64,000 bases of DNA from Candidatus Gastranaerophilales bacterium. Lineage in GTDB: Bacteria > Cyanobacteriota > Vampirovibrionia > Gastranaerophilales > Gastranaerophilaceae. Where the stretch lies: assembly GCA_944325105.1 (NCBI GenBank), contig CALUYW010000009.1, positions 1 through 64,000 of the forward strand. Reading direction: 5' to 3'. Position 1 is the first letter of the stretch; every line of letters begins with the position of its first letter. Under the pieces are notes generated by a model. The model did no database searches. It saw only the letters and a list, made by a program, of their open reading frames with translations, and was not told the DNA's origin. A program made the position numbers and the translations under genes. Shown one piece after another: positions 54,012 to 63,874 of the stretch.

Positions 54012-54380
54012 CTAAAAATAATTTGTTGCTAAAAGTGCAACTAAATTCTTAACACTTGAACACATTTCATTGTAATTTTTGTCCAGTGAACCATCTTTAG
54101 CTACAAAAATAAGACTTGTTAGTTCTTGTGAGGCGGGTATTTCCCCGTTTTTTAAAAGATTGGCGTAACTTTCCCTTAAAAGTCTTTTTATTCTGTTCCT
54201 TTTGACTGCTCTTTTGTGAATTTTTTTACTCACAACAAAACCTACCCTCGTGGGGTAGTTTTGCTCTTCTTTGTTTTTTCCGCCGTATAAGATAATATTA
54301 TCATCCGAGACTATTCTTTTTTGGCGATATGTAGCAATAAAAGCCCTGTGGCTCGTTAGCCTTTGGTTTTTACTAAGCAC
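54012..54380 (-). CDS. rnpA: Ribonuclease P protein component
   Basis: The protein subunit of RNase P, which trims the 5' ends of tRNAs. From GTG 54380 it has 122 residues, starting [13 protein letters not shown], the usual RnpA N-terminus; an in-frame TTG at 54401 would add seven residues. [27 protein letters not shown] contains the RNR motif that binds the tRNA 5' leader. It overlaps rpmH by 8 bp, the universal rpmH-rnpA order. Confidence 0.95.
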   Translation of the reverse strand: MLSKNQRLTSHRAFIATYRQKRIVSDDNIILYGGKNKEEQNYPTRVGFVVSKKIHKRAVKRNRIKRLLRESYANLLKNGEIPASQELTSLIFVAKDGSLDKNYNEMCSSVKNLVALLATNYF

Positions 54381-54525
54381 GGTTTTTAGCTGTGATTGCA
54401 AGTTTGTGACGACCTTTAGCGCGACGTCTGTTGATTACGCCTCTGCCGCCTGGTGTAGCCATTCTTGCGCGAAAACCGCTGACATTTTGTCTTTTTCTCT
54501 TTGTACCTTCTAATGTTCGGCGCAT
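54373..54525 (-). CDS. rpmH: 50S ribosomal protein L34
   Basis: A 50-residue highly basic protein: [22 protein letters not shown], then [19 protein letters not shown], which matches L34 apart from its slightly longer tail. AAGGAG is six bases before the ATG. It begins the rpmH-rnpA unit and overlaps rnpA by 8 bp. It is shorter than a 60-codon cutoff and easily missed. Confidence 0.96.
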   Translation of the reverse strand: MRRTLEGTKRKRQNVSGFRARMATPGGRGVINRRRAKGRHKLAITAKNRA

Positions 54526-54589
54526 ATATTTCTCCTTGACATTTAATTTTGTTATCAGTATTAACTATACTAAGCAAAACAAACAGGAG

Positions 54590-54595
54590 TGTCAA
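54590..54595 (-). promoter_or_regulatory. Candidate -35 of the rpmH-rnpA promoter
   Basis: A perfect TTGACA on the minus strand, with TAGTAT 17 nt on and TATAGT 20 nt on as possible -10 boxes. It overlaps the proC ribosome site spacing, so the two divergent genes share this 73-bp gap. Confidence 0.4.
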
Positions 54596-54598
54596 CTT

Positions 54599-55417
54599 AT
54601 GGGTGTTAATATTTGTAATACAAACAAAAAAATCGGTTTTATTGGCGCAGGAAAAATGGCAAGCGCTATTATGGGCGGAGTAATTAAAAGCGGATTTGCC
54701 TCAAGTCAAAATATTTTTGCATTTGATGTTAATCAAAAAGCCTTGGATATTGCAAAAGCTAATTTCAATATAAATACGCTAACTTCAATTAAAGATTTGC
54801 TAAAAAATGTGGATGTAGTTTTAATTGCTACAAAGCCTTTTGTTATAGATGATGTGTTGGCTGAACTTAAGGATATAACCGGTTCAAAACTTGTTATATC
54901 AATTTTAGCAGGTGTTTTAACAAAAAAAATTGAATCCGTCTTAAATGAAGCAAGAGTAGTAAGGGTTATGCCAAATACTCCCGCTTTTGTAAAAGAGGGA
55001 ATGTGCGCTATATGCAAGGGTTCAAAAGCACAAAGCGAGGATGTTGATTTTGTTGAACTAATGCTAAAAAATATAGGAAAAACCGTAAGAGTTGATGAGT
55101 CAAAAATAGATATAGTAACTGCTATTTCAGGCTCGGGCCCAGCATTTTATTACTACATTATTGATTTAATAGCGCGCGCGGGTGAAAAACTGGGTTTGGA
55201 TTATAAAACTTGTCTTTCGCTTTCTGCTCAAACGGCACTTGGCTCGGCAAAAATGATGCTTGAAAACGGGCAAAGCCCTGATGAGCTTATAACTGCTGTT
55301 ACAACACCGGGCGGATGTACCGCTGTTGGTAACGATGTTCTTAAAAACTCTGATATAGAGAAAATTCTTGATAAAACCATAAAAGACACTATGGAAAAAG
55401 CCAAAGCTCTTGGTTAA
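54599..55417 (+). CDS. proC: Pyrroline-5-carboxylate reductase
   Basis: Makes proline from pyrroline-5-carboxylate with NAD(P)H. The 272-residue enzyme starts at ATG 54599, where AGGAG lies nine bases before; the open frame upstream reads antisense through rpmH. KIGFIGAGKMASAIMGGVI is the cofactor loop, VVRVMPNTPAFVKEGMC and SGSGPAFYYYIIDLI are the family core, and TTPGGCTAVGNDVL the C-terminal substrate motif. It converges with the Gfo/Idh/MocA gene with a 6-nt gap. Confidence 0.96.
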   Translation: MGVNICNTNKKIGFIGAGKMASAIMGGVIKSGFASSQNIFAFDVNQKALDIAKANFNINTLTSIKDLLKNVDVVLIATKPFVIDDVLAELKDITGSKLVISILAGVLTKKIESVLNEARVVRVMPNTPAFVKEGMCAICKGSKAQSEDVDFVELMLKNIGKTVRVDESKIDIVTAISGSGPAFYYYIIDLIARAGEKLGLDYKTCLSLSAQTALGSAKMMLENGQSPDELITAVTTPGGCTAVGNDVLKNSDIEKILDKTIKDTMEKAKALG

Positions 55418-55423
55418 GAAGAA

Positions 55424-56437
55424 TTATCTTTTTGAACGCGAAACAAGGAAGTCGACTTTATCAAGCTCGACTTTTTTGTTGCCAAGCATCATATCTTCGG
55501 CTTGTTCAAGGATTTTTGTAATCATAAAACCGTTTTCGCCGTCTGAGCGCGGAGTTTTTCCTGTTTCAATACATTTAATAAAGTGCTGGCACTCAAGTTT
55601 TAGAGGCTCAATTTCAAGATAGTCAAATATTTCTATACTTTGCTGAGCAGGTGTTTTGTTGTCAAAAATCTGTAATTTATTTTCAAGTAAAGTATCATCC
55701 AAAATTGCCGTAGCTTTATCACCGCGAACAAGAAGTGTTACACGCTTTTGCGGGTGAATCCAACTGTCGCTTACGTGAGCTATTATTCCTTTTTCAAACT
55801 CTATTGTAAGGTGAGTTATATCAAAAATATTTTCATACTCGGCGCAGCAGCCTGTTGCATTGAGTACTTTTACAGGGTCAAGACCAAGGACGTGAGCTAT
55901 CATTGACACATCATGAGGAGCTAAGTCCCACATAACACTTCGGTCATTTTTAAAGTAGTTAATATTAAGTCTGTCACTTTGTACGTATTTGATGTTGCCC
56001 AAAATTCCGTCCGAGATGAGCATTTTCAATCTGTTAACGGCAGGGTGATATAAAAGCAGGTGTCCTACCATTAGAACCAAGCCTTTTTGGTCGGCAAGCT
56101 CTTTTAATTTTTTTGCTTCCTGAGCTACTGTTGAGATTGGTTTTTCAACATACACATGTTTGCCTGCCTCAAGTGCTTTTCTGACAAGGTTAAAGTGCGT
56201 ATGGCTTGGTGTTACAACGCAAATTGCCTTGATTTCAGGGTTTGTTAATAATTCATTAAAATCTTTTGTTGTGTGTGTGCCGTCATATTGTGCCTCAACC
56301 ATTTTGAGGTTTTCTTCGTCAATATCGCATACGGTATGTAGTGCACCTAAATTGTAAAAATTTCTTACAATATTTCTGCCCCATAATCCACAACCCGTAA
56401 CGGCAACGAATTTTTCCCTGAAATCCTTATTTTGCAT
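55424..56437 (-). CDS. Gfo/Idh/MocA-family oxidoreductase
   Basis: A 337-residue NAD(P)-dependent sugar oxidoreductase. VTGCGLWGRNIVRNFYNLG is the cofactor loop and GKHVYVEKPIS carries the EKP catalytic Lys. GNIKYVQSDRLNINY, then WDLAPHDVSMIAHVL, holds the D-x-x-x-H substrate pair (Asp and His). This arrangement is similar to the UDP-sugar dehydrogenases of the WlbA type, so a role in amino-sugar synthesis for the surface glycan is likely but unproven. An AGGTGGA site precedes it. Confidence 0.85.
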   Translation of the reverse strand: MQNKDFREKFVAVTGCGLWGRNIVRNFYNLGALHTVCDIDEENLKMVEAQYDGTHTTKDFNELLTNPEIKAICVVTPSHTHFNLVRKALEAGKHVYVEKPISTVAQEAKKLKELADQKGLVLMVGHLLLYHPAVNRLKMLISDGILGNIKYVQSDRLNINYFKNDRSVMWDLAPHDVSMIAHVLGLDPVKVLNATGCCAEYENIFDITHLTIEFEKGIIAHVSDSWIHPQKRVTLLVRGDKATAILDDTLLENKLQIFDNKTPAQQSIEIFDYLEIEPLKLECQHFIKCIETGKTPRSDGENGFMITKILEQAEDMMLGNKKVELDKVDFLVSRSKR

Positions 56438-56535
56438 TTATTCCACCTGTGTTTTGTATTTAATTTCATTCTATTTAAAACGATTTAATTATTCAAGTTA
56501 AAATTATATTAATGTTTTTGTGCTATTATGAACTC

Positions 56536-57261
56536 ATGACAAAGAGAGTTTACATTCAGGGCTATCCTGTTGATATTTTGAGTTTCAATCAGGCGCTTGA
56601 TTGCGCAAAAGGCGCTATAGATAACGGCGAAAACCTGCAAGTGGTTACAATTAACCCTGAAATGGTCGAGCTTGCAAATAAAGATAAAGATTTTGCAAGG
56701 ATATTAAAGCATTCTGAGCTTGTTGTGCCTGACGGTGTGGGTATTAAAATTGCACTTAAGTTAAAAGGTATAAATCAAGAACGAATTGGCGGTGTGGACT
56801 ATTCAAGAGCTTTAATTGAAATATGTGCCAAAGAAAACTTGCGACTTGCGCTTTTAGGAGCAAAAGAAGAGGTTATTACTACTCTTAGAGATAAATTGCT
56901 AAGAGAGTTTGATGGTTTAAATATTGTTTACTCGCATAATGGCTATTTTGATGATGAAAATTTAGTACTGCAGGAAATTAAAAATGCCCGCCCTCAAGTC
57001 CTTTTGTGTGCATTGGGTGCACCAAAACAAGAGATTATAAACTACAGATTAAAAGAAATGTTACAAGGTTGCGTTATGGTCGGTGTGGGCGGAAGTTTTG
57101 ACGTTTTTGCAGGATATGTCCAAAGAGCGCCTGTTATTTGGCAAAAACTCGGGCTTGAGTGGCTATATAGAACCCTAAAACAACCGCAAAGGTTTAAGAG
57201 AATATTTCCGACTTTGCCAATATTTCTGTTTAAGAGTATAATAGATAGTGTAAAAAAGTAA
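56536..57261 (+). CDS. WecG/TagA/CpsF-family glycosyltransferase
   Basis: A 241-residue transferase that adds an N-acetylmannosamine-type sugar to a lipid-linked GlcNAc in related systems. VTINPEMVELANKD, VVPDGVGIKIALKLKG (with the catalytic Asp), GGVDYSRALIEICAKENLRLALLGAKEEV, and LCALGAPKQEIINYRL are all typical. ATG 56512 is open too, but it lies one base behind a TATATT hexamer, probably upstream of the transcription start; 56536 is preferred. No Shine-Dalgarno is clear. Confidence 0.9.
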   Translation: MTKRVYIQGYPVDILSFNQALDCAKGAIDNGENLQVVTINPEMVELANKDKDFARILKHSELVVPDGVGIKIALKLKGINQERIGGVDYSRALIEICAKENLRLALLGAKEEVITTLRDKLLREFDGLNIVYSHNGYFDDENLVLQEIKNARPQVLLCALGAPKQEIINYRLKEMLQGCVMVGVGGSFDVFAGYVQRAPVIWQKLGLEWLYRTLKQPQRFKRIFPTLPIFLFKSIIDSVKK

Positions 57262-57289
57262 TTATCAGTTTGTTGAGGCATAGAGAGTA

Positions 57290-58096
57290 TTGAATAAATT
57301 TAACGCCACGGTAAGGAGTGACATACTAAAAATGATACACAATGCAAAGTCCGGTCATCCCGGAGGTTCTTTGTCTTGTGTGGAAATCTTAAGTGTGCTT
57401 TATAATAAAATTTTGAACATCCCTGTTGAGTGGAAAAATTCGCCGAATTTTGAAAAAAGAGACAGATTTATTCTCTCGAAAGGTCATGCCAGTGCTGCAC
57501 TCTATAGTGTTTTAGCTAGGAAAGGTTTTTTTCCTGCGGAAGAGTTGATGACTTTTAGAAAACTGGGTACAAGACTCCAGGGGCACCCCTCAACAAGAAC
57601 AAAGCTTGAGGGTATTGAAGTATCAACGGGCTCTTTGGGGCAGGGATTATCCATGGCAGTTGGCGTTGCACAAGCACTTAAACTGAATAATAACCCTGCA
57701 AGAGTATATGCTCTTTTAGGTGATGGTGAGATGCAGGAAGGCAGTGTCTGGGAAGCGCTTATGAGTGCAAGCCACAAAATGCTTGATAATTTAACAATAA
57801 TAATAGATAAAAATAATCTTCAAATAGATGGTGGCGTCGATGATGTTAAATCTCTTGAGCCGCTTGATAAAAAGCTTGAAGCCTTTGGCTGGCATGTAAG
57901 CGTAGTTGACGGGCATAATGAAGAAGAGATTGAATGCGCTTTAAAAAATGCTGCTAAATCTGACAAACTTTGCGCTATTATTGCAAATACCATAAAAGGC
58001 AAGGGCGTATCTTTTATGGAAGATAATGCAGGCTGGCATGGTAAAGCACCAAATGATGACGAACTGAAGAGAGCACTGGAGGAATTAAATGCTTAA
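57290..58096 (+). CDS. Transketolase, N-terminal subunit
   Basis: The TPP-binding half of a split transketolase (268 residues). SGHPGGSLSCVEILSVLYN, SKGHASAALYSVLARKGF, TGSLGQGLSMAVGVAQAL and GDGEMQEGSVWEALMSASHKMLDNLTIIIDKNNLQIDG with the TPP/Mg motif are all present. It starts at TTG 57290 after GAGAG. It overlaps the C-terminal subunit gene by 8 nt. It feeds the non-oxidative pentose pathway. Confidence 0.93.
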   Translation: MNKFNATVRSDILKMIHNAKSGHPGGSLSCVEILSVLYNKILNIPVEWKNSPNFEKRDRFILSKGHASAALYSVLARKGFFPAEELMTFRKLGTRLQGHPSTRTKLEGIEVSTGSLGQGLSMAVGVAQALKLNNNPARVYALLGDGEMQEGSVWEALMSASHKMLDNLTIIIDKNNLQIDGGVDDVKSLEPLDKKLEAFGWHVSVVDGHNEEEIECALKNAAKSDKLCAIIANTIKGKGVSFMEDNAGWHGKAPNDDELKRALEELNA

Positions 58097-59045
58097 AAAA
58101 GAATTGGAAGTTAAGTCTCCAAGAGCCGCATATGGTGAAACACTTGTTGAACTTGGTGCTCAAAATAAAGATGTAGTTGTACTTGACGCGGATTTGTCCT
58201 GCTCGACTCAGACATGTAAATTTCAAAAGGCTTATCCTGAAAGGTTTTTTAACTCGGGAATAGCAGAGCAAGATATGATGTGCACGGCAGCAGGTCTTGC
58301 AACAGAAGGAAAAATCCCATTTGTCAGCACATTTGCCATGTTTGCAACTGCAAGATGTCTTGATCAGATAAGAAACTCTATTTGCTATCCGAAATTAAAT
58401 GTAAAAATTGTAGCAACACACGGCGGTATAACTGTTGGAGAGGATGGTGCATCACACCAAGCACTTGAGGATGTTTCCTATATGCGCTCACTGCCTGACA
58501 TGACAGTGATTGTCCCTGCTGATTATAATGAAGTTAAGCAGGTTATAAAGTATGCCTCTGAAATACACGGCCCTGTTTATGTTCGCCTTGCAAGAACAAA
58601 TTTAAAAACTGTATTTGACGAGTCTGAGTATGTCTTTAATCCTGAAAAAGCAGTAAAAATAAAAGAAGGTTCTGATGTTACGCTCATAACAAACGGTGAG
58701 ACACTTACTGAGGTAATAAGTTGCGCTAATATGCTCCAAAATGACGGTATTGGTGCTGAAGTACTTCATGTTCCTGTTGTAAAACCATTCTTTGCTGCAG
58801 GTGATATTATTGAAAGTGTAAAGAAAACAGGAATTGCAATAACTGTTGAAAATCACAGTATAATAGGCGGTTTAGGAAGTGCAGTTTGTGAAGTCTTGAG
58901 TGAAAATCTTCCTGCAAGGGTATTAAGAATAGGAACTCCGGATTGCTTTGGTCAAAGCGGTGAACAACGTGAGCTGATGGACTTCTATGGTTTAACTGAT
59001 GAGAAGTTATACAAAACTATAAACAGATATTTAGGTAAAAAATGA
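58089..59045 (+). CDS. Transketolase, C-terminal subunit
   Basis: The pyrimidine-binding half of the same enzyme (318 residues). AAYGETLVELGAQNKDVVVLDADLSCSTQTCKF, FFNSGIAEQDMMCTAAGLA (the Glu that activates TPP), ATHGGITVGEDGASHQALEDVSYMRSLP and YVRLARTNL are family motifs. It overlaps the preceding and the following gene, so translation runs on to ftsE. Confidence 0.93.
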   Translation: MLKKELEVKSPRAAYGETLVELGAQNKDVVVLDADLSCSTQTCKFQKAYPERFFNSGIAEQDMMCTAAGLATEGKIPFVSTFAMFATARCLDQIRNSICYPKLNVKIVATHGGITVGEDGASHQALEDVSYMRSLPDMTVIVPADYNEVKQVIKYASEIHGPVYVRLARTNLKTVFDESEYVFNPEKAVKIKEGSDVTLITNGETLTEVISCANMLQNDGIGAEVLHVPVVKPFFAAGDIIESVKKTGIAITVENHSIIGGLGSAVCEVLSENLPARVLRIGTPDCFGQSGEQRELMDFYGLTDEKLYKTINRYLGKK

Positions 59046-59716
59046 TAGTAGTTCGTGACTTAATAAAACAGTATAGAAATAAATTTGCTCTGTATAATGT
59101 AAATCTTCACATTAGACCGGGCGAGTTTGTTTTTCTTGTTGGTTCATCAGGTGCGGGTAAGTCGACTTTGATGAAAATGCTGTATCTCGAAGAGCGTCCC
59201 ACTCGCGGAAGCGTACTTGTTGGCGGAATAAATATTGGTAATTTGGCGCCAAATAAAATCCCAAACCTGAGGCGATGTATGGGTATTGTATTTCAAGATT
59301 ATAAACTGCTTCAAAATCACACCGTGTATGATAACATCGCTTATGTCATAAGAACCATGGGTGTTTCTTCAAAAGAGATTGAAGCGAGAGTTTATGGTGC
59401 TCTTAAGGTTGTCGGATTGGAAGATAAATACAAATCTCGTCCTTGTGAACTGTCGGGTGGTGAGCAGCAACGTGTAAGTATAGCGCGCGCTATTGTGAAC
59501 GGGCCTCCACTTTTAATCGCTGATGAGCCTACTGGCAATCTTGACCCAAAGAATTCTATGGAAGTCATGCAAATTCTTGAGCAGGTTAACCAAAGAGGAA
59601 TCACGATACTTGTGTCTACCCATGACCATGCTATAGTTAACCATTTTAGAAAAAGGGTTATTACTCTTGAAAAAGGTCAGATAATTAGAGATGTACAGGC
59701 AGGTACCTATGACTAA
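59042..59716 (+). CDS. ftsE: Cell division ATPase FtsE
   Basis: A 224-residue ABC ATPase that works with FtsX to activate peptidoglycan hydrolases at the septum. It has Walker A GSSGAGKST (38-46), Q-loop GIVFQDYKLLQNHTVYDNIAYV (the FtsE-specific sequence), signature LSGGEQQRVSIARA, and Walker B LLIADEPTGNLDP. It overlaps the transketolase subunit by 4 nt and ftsX by 8 nt. Confidence 0.95.
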   Translation: MIVVRDLIKQYRNKFALYNVNLHIRPGEFVFLVGSSGAGKSTLMKMLYLEERPTRGSVLVGGINIGNLAPNKIPNLRRCMGIVFQDYKLLQNHTVYDNIAYVIRTMGVSSKEIEARVYGALKVVGLEDKYKSRPCELSGGEQQRVSIARAIVNGPPLLIADEPTGNLDPKNSMEVMQILEQVNQRGITILVSTHDHAIVNHFRKRVITLEKGQIIRDVQAGTYD

Positions 59717-60623
59717 CGGCGTGAGAAGAAACAGGTTAAAACAAAAAGTTAAATCACACTTACCTAAAGATTGGCTTACTGAGCTTAGGATTGCATATCG
59801 TATAAGTATTGAAACTATAAAAGGTGTCGCACAAGCCGGTCTTATAAATATTGCCATTATAACAACAATGGCTGCAATATTGACCATATTTGGTGCAATT
59901 TTCAGAACTACTTTAAGTGTTTCAAGTATGGTATCTGCCATGGGTAATGTACTTGAGATATCTGCATACCTGAAACCCAACGCTGATATTAATTCTACCG
60001 TTGCTACCATAAAAGAAATTCAACATGTAAAAGGGGTTAAATATATTTCAAAAGAGGCCTCTTGGTCAGAATTAAAAAGGGAAATTGATGTGCCCGATGT
60101 TTCAAATCCCTTGCCTGATACGTTGCATATAAAGGTTGATGACCCAAAAAATATTGAACATGTAATGGCAAGCGTAAAAAAACTATCAGGTGTGTCTGAT
60201 TTAAGTTACGCTAAAGACTTGGTCGCAAAATTTCAAATGATAAATAAAATAAGTCATACAATTACACTTGTTGTAGTAATTATTGCATGTATTTTGACAA
60301 TAACTATCATAAATAATACAATTGAATTGGTAATTCAATCAAGGAAAGAGGAAATAGAGATAATGCGTCTGATGGGCGTTTCAAACTGGTATATAAAATC
60401 CCCACTTGTTTTACAGGGCGCTATATACGGGTTTGCAGGCGCGCTTGTTGCAATAGTCCCAATAAATATTGTACAAGGCTATCTGCTTAAGATGCATGAT
60501 TTCTTTATGATGCCTGCCTATCCCTATTCGCAGGGGTTGGTAGTGTTCTCTGTTTTGCTTGTGGGTGTGCTTTTTTCTGCAGGCGGAAGTTTTATGAGCA
60601 TCAAGAAGCATCTTCAGGTATAA
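59709..60623 (+). CDS. ftsX: Cell division protein FtsX
   Basis: A 304-residue permease-like partner of FtsE. One helix at about 37-60 (INIAIITTMAAILTIFGAIF) is followed by the extracytoplasmic domain (VLEISAYLKPNAD...VKYISKEASWSELK). Three C-terminal helices contain SRKEEIEIMRLMGVSNWYIKSPLVLQGAIYGFAGAL, the FtsX motif. ATG 59709 is preferred over an upstream ATG at 59691; both overlap ftsE. No amidase or EnvC-like target is adjacent. Confidence 0.93.
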   Translation: MTNGVRRNRLKQKVKSHLPKDWLTELRIAYRISIETIKGVAQAGLINIAIITTMAAILTIFGAIFRTTLSVSSMVSAMGNVLEISAYLKPNADINSTVATIKEIQHVKGVKYISKEASWSELKREIDVPDVSNPLPDTLHIKVDDPKNIEHVMASVKKLSGVSDLSYAKDLVAKFQMINKISHTITLVVVIIACILTITIINNTIELVIQSRKEEIEIMRLMGVSNWYIKSPLVLQGAIYGFAGALVAIVPINIVQGYLLKMHDFFMMPAYPYSQGLVVFSVLLVGVLFSAGGSFMSIKKHLQV

Positions 60624-60632
60624 TGGTAAAGT

Positions 60633-61454
60633 ATGGATAATAACAGAATTAATGCACAGCAATATATAGAAGATTTTAAAGATATACCGCCTATGCCAAA
60701 TGTTATGGTACGCGCACTTGAGGTTATCAAAAATCCTCAAACCGGTATTAGAGAGTTGGCAAATATCATGTCGGTTGACCAGTCGATTTCAACCAAAACA
60801 TTAAGTCTTGTCAACTCGGCATATTATGGCTTTCATCAGCAAATTACTTCAATTAATAAAGCTCTTGTTATATTAGGCATGATGAAGGCGAAAAATATAA
60901 TCATGAGCCTTGCTTTGAAGCAAATGATGACTACACAGGGTTCGCGTGAGCTTTGGGAACATTCTATAAAGTGTGCAATTGCTTCAGAAATGCTTGCAGA
61001 AGAGTACAAAGTTATAAATCCGGATGACGCTTTTGTTATTGGTTTTTTGCATGATATTGGTAAAATATTGCTCAACGCAAAAAATCCGATAAAGTATTCA
61101 AAAGTAAGGTATATTGCTCAGCAAAATCAGGCGGATTTAGTTGAAATTGAGGACTCTTTCTTTGGAACAAATCACTGTATTTTGGGTGCTCTTGTTTCAA
61201 AGAAATGGCAGTTACCCGTGATTTTGACAAATTGCATAAGATATCATCACAACCCTATCCAATCGTCACTTCCTGTTGCATGCGGGATTGTGTATATAGC
61301 AGATAGGCTTGTACAACAAAAAATTCCGACGCCAATTTTAGACCCTAAAATTATGGATAGGCTTGATATTCAAATAAATGACCCTATTGCGCTGAGAGAA
61401 AGCATACTTGCAAAGGCATCTGTCTTTTTAAAGGAAATGCAAACTCCTGCATAA
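60633..61454 (+). CDS. HDOD-domain protein
   Basis: A 273-residue regulator. One HDOD domain spans about 15-210: IPPMPNVMVRALEVIKNPQTGIRELANIMSVDQSISTKTLSLVNSAYYG, then the FVIGFLHDIGKILL motif, with a partial HD pair, and NCIRYHHNPIQ. HDOD proteins usually act in signalling or motility control, often without phosphodiesterase activity. It starts eight bases after a TATAAT that overlaps the ftsX stop. It is convergent with ruvB, 1 nt apart. Confidence 0.87.
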   Translation: MDNNRINAQQYIEDFKDIPPMPNVMVRALEVIKNPQTGIRELANIMSVDQSISTKTLSLVNSAYYGFHQQITSINKALVILGMMKAKNIIMSLALKQMMTTQGSRELWEHSIKCAIASEMLAEEYKVINPDDAFVIGFLHDIGKILLNAKNPIKYSKVRYIAQQNQADLVEIEDSFFGTNHCILGALVSKKWQLPVILTNCIRYHHNPIQSSLPVACGIVYIADRLVQQKIPTPILDPKIMDRLDIQINDPIALRESILAKASVFLKEMQTPA

Positions 61455-61455
61455 G

Positions 61456-62553
61456 TTAGTCAAAAAGACCCATTTGACCGTTTTGTCCAATATATTTTAT
61501 ACCAAGGTGATTATAAGCGGCTTTTGTAGCGCAACGTCCTCTGTTTGTACGTGCTAGCAGGCCTTTTTGCAGTAAATAAGGTTCATAAACATCTTCAATT
61601 GTTCTGACATCTTCGCCAAGTGCAACCGATAGTGTTTCAACCCCTACCGGACCGCCGTCATAGCTGTTTATAATCAGCTTAAGTAAGGCTCTGTCTGTAT
61701 TATCAAGCCCTAAATTATCGATACATAGCGAATCGAGTGCTTCTTTGGCAATTTGTTTTGTAATTTTTCCGTCATATTTAACAAGAGCATAGTCGGCGCT
61801 TCTTTTAATCAATCTGTTTGCTATCCTCGGTGTGGCTCTTGAGCGAGAGGCAATTTCTATCGCGCCATCGTCATCTATTTCTATATTAAGAATTTTTGCA
61901 CTTCTTTTTATAACTTGCGCAAGTTCTTCAACTGTATAAAATTCTAACCTGTGAATAATTCCAAACCTGTCTCTTAATGGGCCTGATAATGCGCCTGCCT
62001 TTGTTGTTGCACCAATTAGTGTAAATTTTGGCACAGGTACGCGCATTGTTTTGACACTTTGACTTTTTCCCGTTGTAAGGTCAATAAAAAAGTCCTCCAT
62101 TGCAGGGTATAAAATTTCTTCCGCGATTTTATTCAGTCTGTGAATTTCATCAATAAATAAAATCTCGCCGCCTTTTAGTGACATTAAAATGCCTATAATA
62201 TCCCTTGGCCGCTCAAGAGCCGGAGCTGATGTTATTTTAATATTTACACCTATTTCGTTTGCAATAACTCCCGCAAGAGTAGTCTTACCAAGTCCGGGGG
62301 GGCCGTAGAAAAGCAAGTGGTCGAGCGGTATATTTCTTTTTTTACTTGCTTCAATTGTTATTTTAAGAGTTTCTTTCAGTGCGCTTTGACCAATGTACTC
62401 ATTAAAAGTCTTTGGACGGATATTTTTTTCGTAAGTTTTATCGAAATCAGACTCTTTAGCGTCTAAATCTTGAGATTTGCACATAGGCGCATCTTCTGAT
62501 GCGCCTTGCGTTATGTTATTTTTTTTATTTTTATCGTCGTCTGAGATTATCAT
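61456..62553 (-). CDS. ruvB: Holliday junction DNA helicase RuvB
   Basis: The motor of the RuvAB branch-migration complex. The 365 residues include an acidic N-terminal extension of about 35 residues before [20 protein letters not shown]. Walker A is GPPGLGKTT, Walker B is [10 protein letters not shown], sensor I is [19 protein letters not shown] with the arginine finger, and the winged-helix C-terminus ends [23 protein letters not shown]. It lies 1 nt after the permease gene and probably shares its mRNA. Confidence 0.96.
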   Translation of the reverse strand: MIISDDDKNKKNNITQGASEDAPMCKSQDLDAKESDFDKTYEKNIRPKTFNEYIGQSALKETLKITIEASKKRNIPLDHLLFYGPPGLGKTTLAGVIANEIGVNIKITSAPALERPRDIIGILMSLKGGEILFIDEIHRLNKIAEEILYPAMEDFFIDLTTGKSQSVKTMRVPVPKFTLIGATTKAGALSGPLRDRFGIIHRLEFYTVEELAQVIKRSAKILNIEIDDDGAIEIASRSRATPRIANRLIKRSADYALVKYDGKITKQIAKEALDSLCIDNLGLDNTDRALLKLIINSYDGGPVGVETLSVALGEDVRTIEDVYEPYLLQKGLLARTNRGRCATKAAYNHLGIKYIGQNGQMGLFD

Positions 62554-62554
62554 C

Positions 62555-63874
62555 TTATCTTAAGAATCTTAAATAAATGTAGAGTGTACTCATAAATAGG
62601 GCCACAAATGTTGTAATTGCACCGTATTTTAAGTAGTACATGAATGATATCGGGTGTCCGTGTTTTGCAGAATTTTCACTAACGATAACATTTGCTGCAG
62701 CACCGATTATTGTTAAGTTTCCACCTAAGCATGCGCCAAGTGACAAGCACCACCATAGCGGATGAGTATACTCTGCTCCCATAGTTTGAGAAATCGTAGC
62801 AAGCATAGGTGCCATGGTTGCGGTATATGGGATGTTATCAATAATACCCGATAAGATACCTGATGCCCAAAGGATAATCATAGCAGTTGCACCTTGAGAA
62901 CCGTTTGTTACTTCAAGCAGCCAATTTGCCATAAGTCTGATACCGCCTGAAGCTTCAAGACCACCTATAATAATGAATAAACCAATAAAGAAGAAAATTG
63001 TATTCCATTCAACTTCAACCAAGATTTTTGCAGGTTTTTCAAATATTAAAAGTACGCTTGCGCCAATCATTGCAATTAAGAATGTCGGAATATGGGTAAT
63101 ATCATGTGCCATAAAACCAAGTATTACAAGCAATAACACTATACCGCTTCTTATAGCAAGAAGTTTGTCTGTTATTGTGTTTGAATTATCAATTTCAGCA
63201 ACTGAAGCCATTTTTTCAGGTGTGCTTTTAAGTTGTTTTCTGAACATAAAGATAAGCAGTCCGACGCAAGCAAGGAAAATATAAAATACTATGTCAGTAA
63301 GTTCTTTTATAAAGTCCATAAAGCTAAAGCCTGCAGCCGAGCCTATAATAATGTTTGGCGGGTCGCCGATAAGCGTTGCCGTTCCGCCGATGTTAGAACA
63401 TATAATTTCACTGATTAAGAAAGGAACAGGATTTAAGTCCAGTTTCTTGCAAGCTGCAAAAGTAATGGGCATAACAAGGATTACCGTCGTTACGTTATCT
63501 AAAAATGCGCTTGCAAAAGCAGTGAAGAAAGCAAGCGAAAAAAGTACAAGTTTCGGCTTGCCTTTCGTATGTTTTAAGATTTCATTTGCCATCCAAGTGA
63601 ACATGCCTGATTTTGCTGCAATGTGAACAATTATCATCATTGAAACAAGCAGGAATATTACATTGAAGTCAATAAAATTTGTAAAATATTCAGCAAGACC
63701 TTCTGCTGTTTTTTCGGTTTGCAAAAGACCCAAGAATAATGTTAAGCATGCGCCCAAAAGTGCGATTGTAACTTTGGAAATTTTTTCCCAAGCAATAAAT
63801 ATATAAGCAACAATAAGGATTGAAGCAGATACAATCACAGCATTTTGGCTCGCCAACGTGTGTAAGTGTTCCAA
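62555..63874 (-). CDS. ArsB/NhaD-family permease
   Basis: A 439-residue protein with about eleven membrane helices. [61 protein letters not shown] is the ion-transporter superfamily signature (NhaD/ArsB/YbiR), and a matching second motif lies near [18 protein letters not shown]. It could be a Na+/H+ antiporter or an anion pump. It starts at TTG 63874 with AGGAG six bases before. It is the first gene of the unit with ruvB. Confidence 0.9.
   Translation of the reverse strand: MEHLHTLASQNAVIVSASILIVAYIFIAWEKISKVTIALLGACLTLFLGLLQTEKTAEGLAEYFTNFIDFNVIFLLVSMMIIVHIAAKSGMFTWMANEILKHTKGKPKLVLFSLAFFTAFASAFLDNVTTVILVMPITFAACKKLDLNPVPFLISEIICSNIGGTATLIGDPPNIIIGSAAGFSFMDFIKELTDIVFYIFLACVGLLIFMFRKQLKSTPEKMASVAEIDNSNTITDKLLAIRSGIVLLLVILGFMAHDITHIPTFLIAMIGASVLLIFEKPAKILVEVEWNTIFFFIGLFIIIGGLEASGGIRLMANWLLEVTNGSQGATAMIILWASGILSGIIDNIPYTATMAPMLATISQTMGAEYTHPLWWCLSLGACLGGNLTIIGAAANVIVSENSAKHGHPISFMYYLKYGAITTFVALFMSTLYIYLRFLR

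Noticed and set aside
54431-54598. N-terminal extension of ProC
   Set aside because: It reads antisense through rpmH; the ATG at 54599 has AGGAG and begins the normal ProC cofactor loop.
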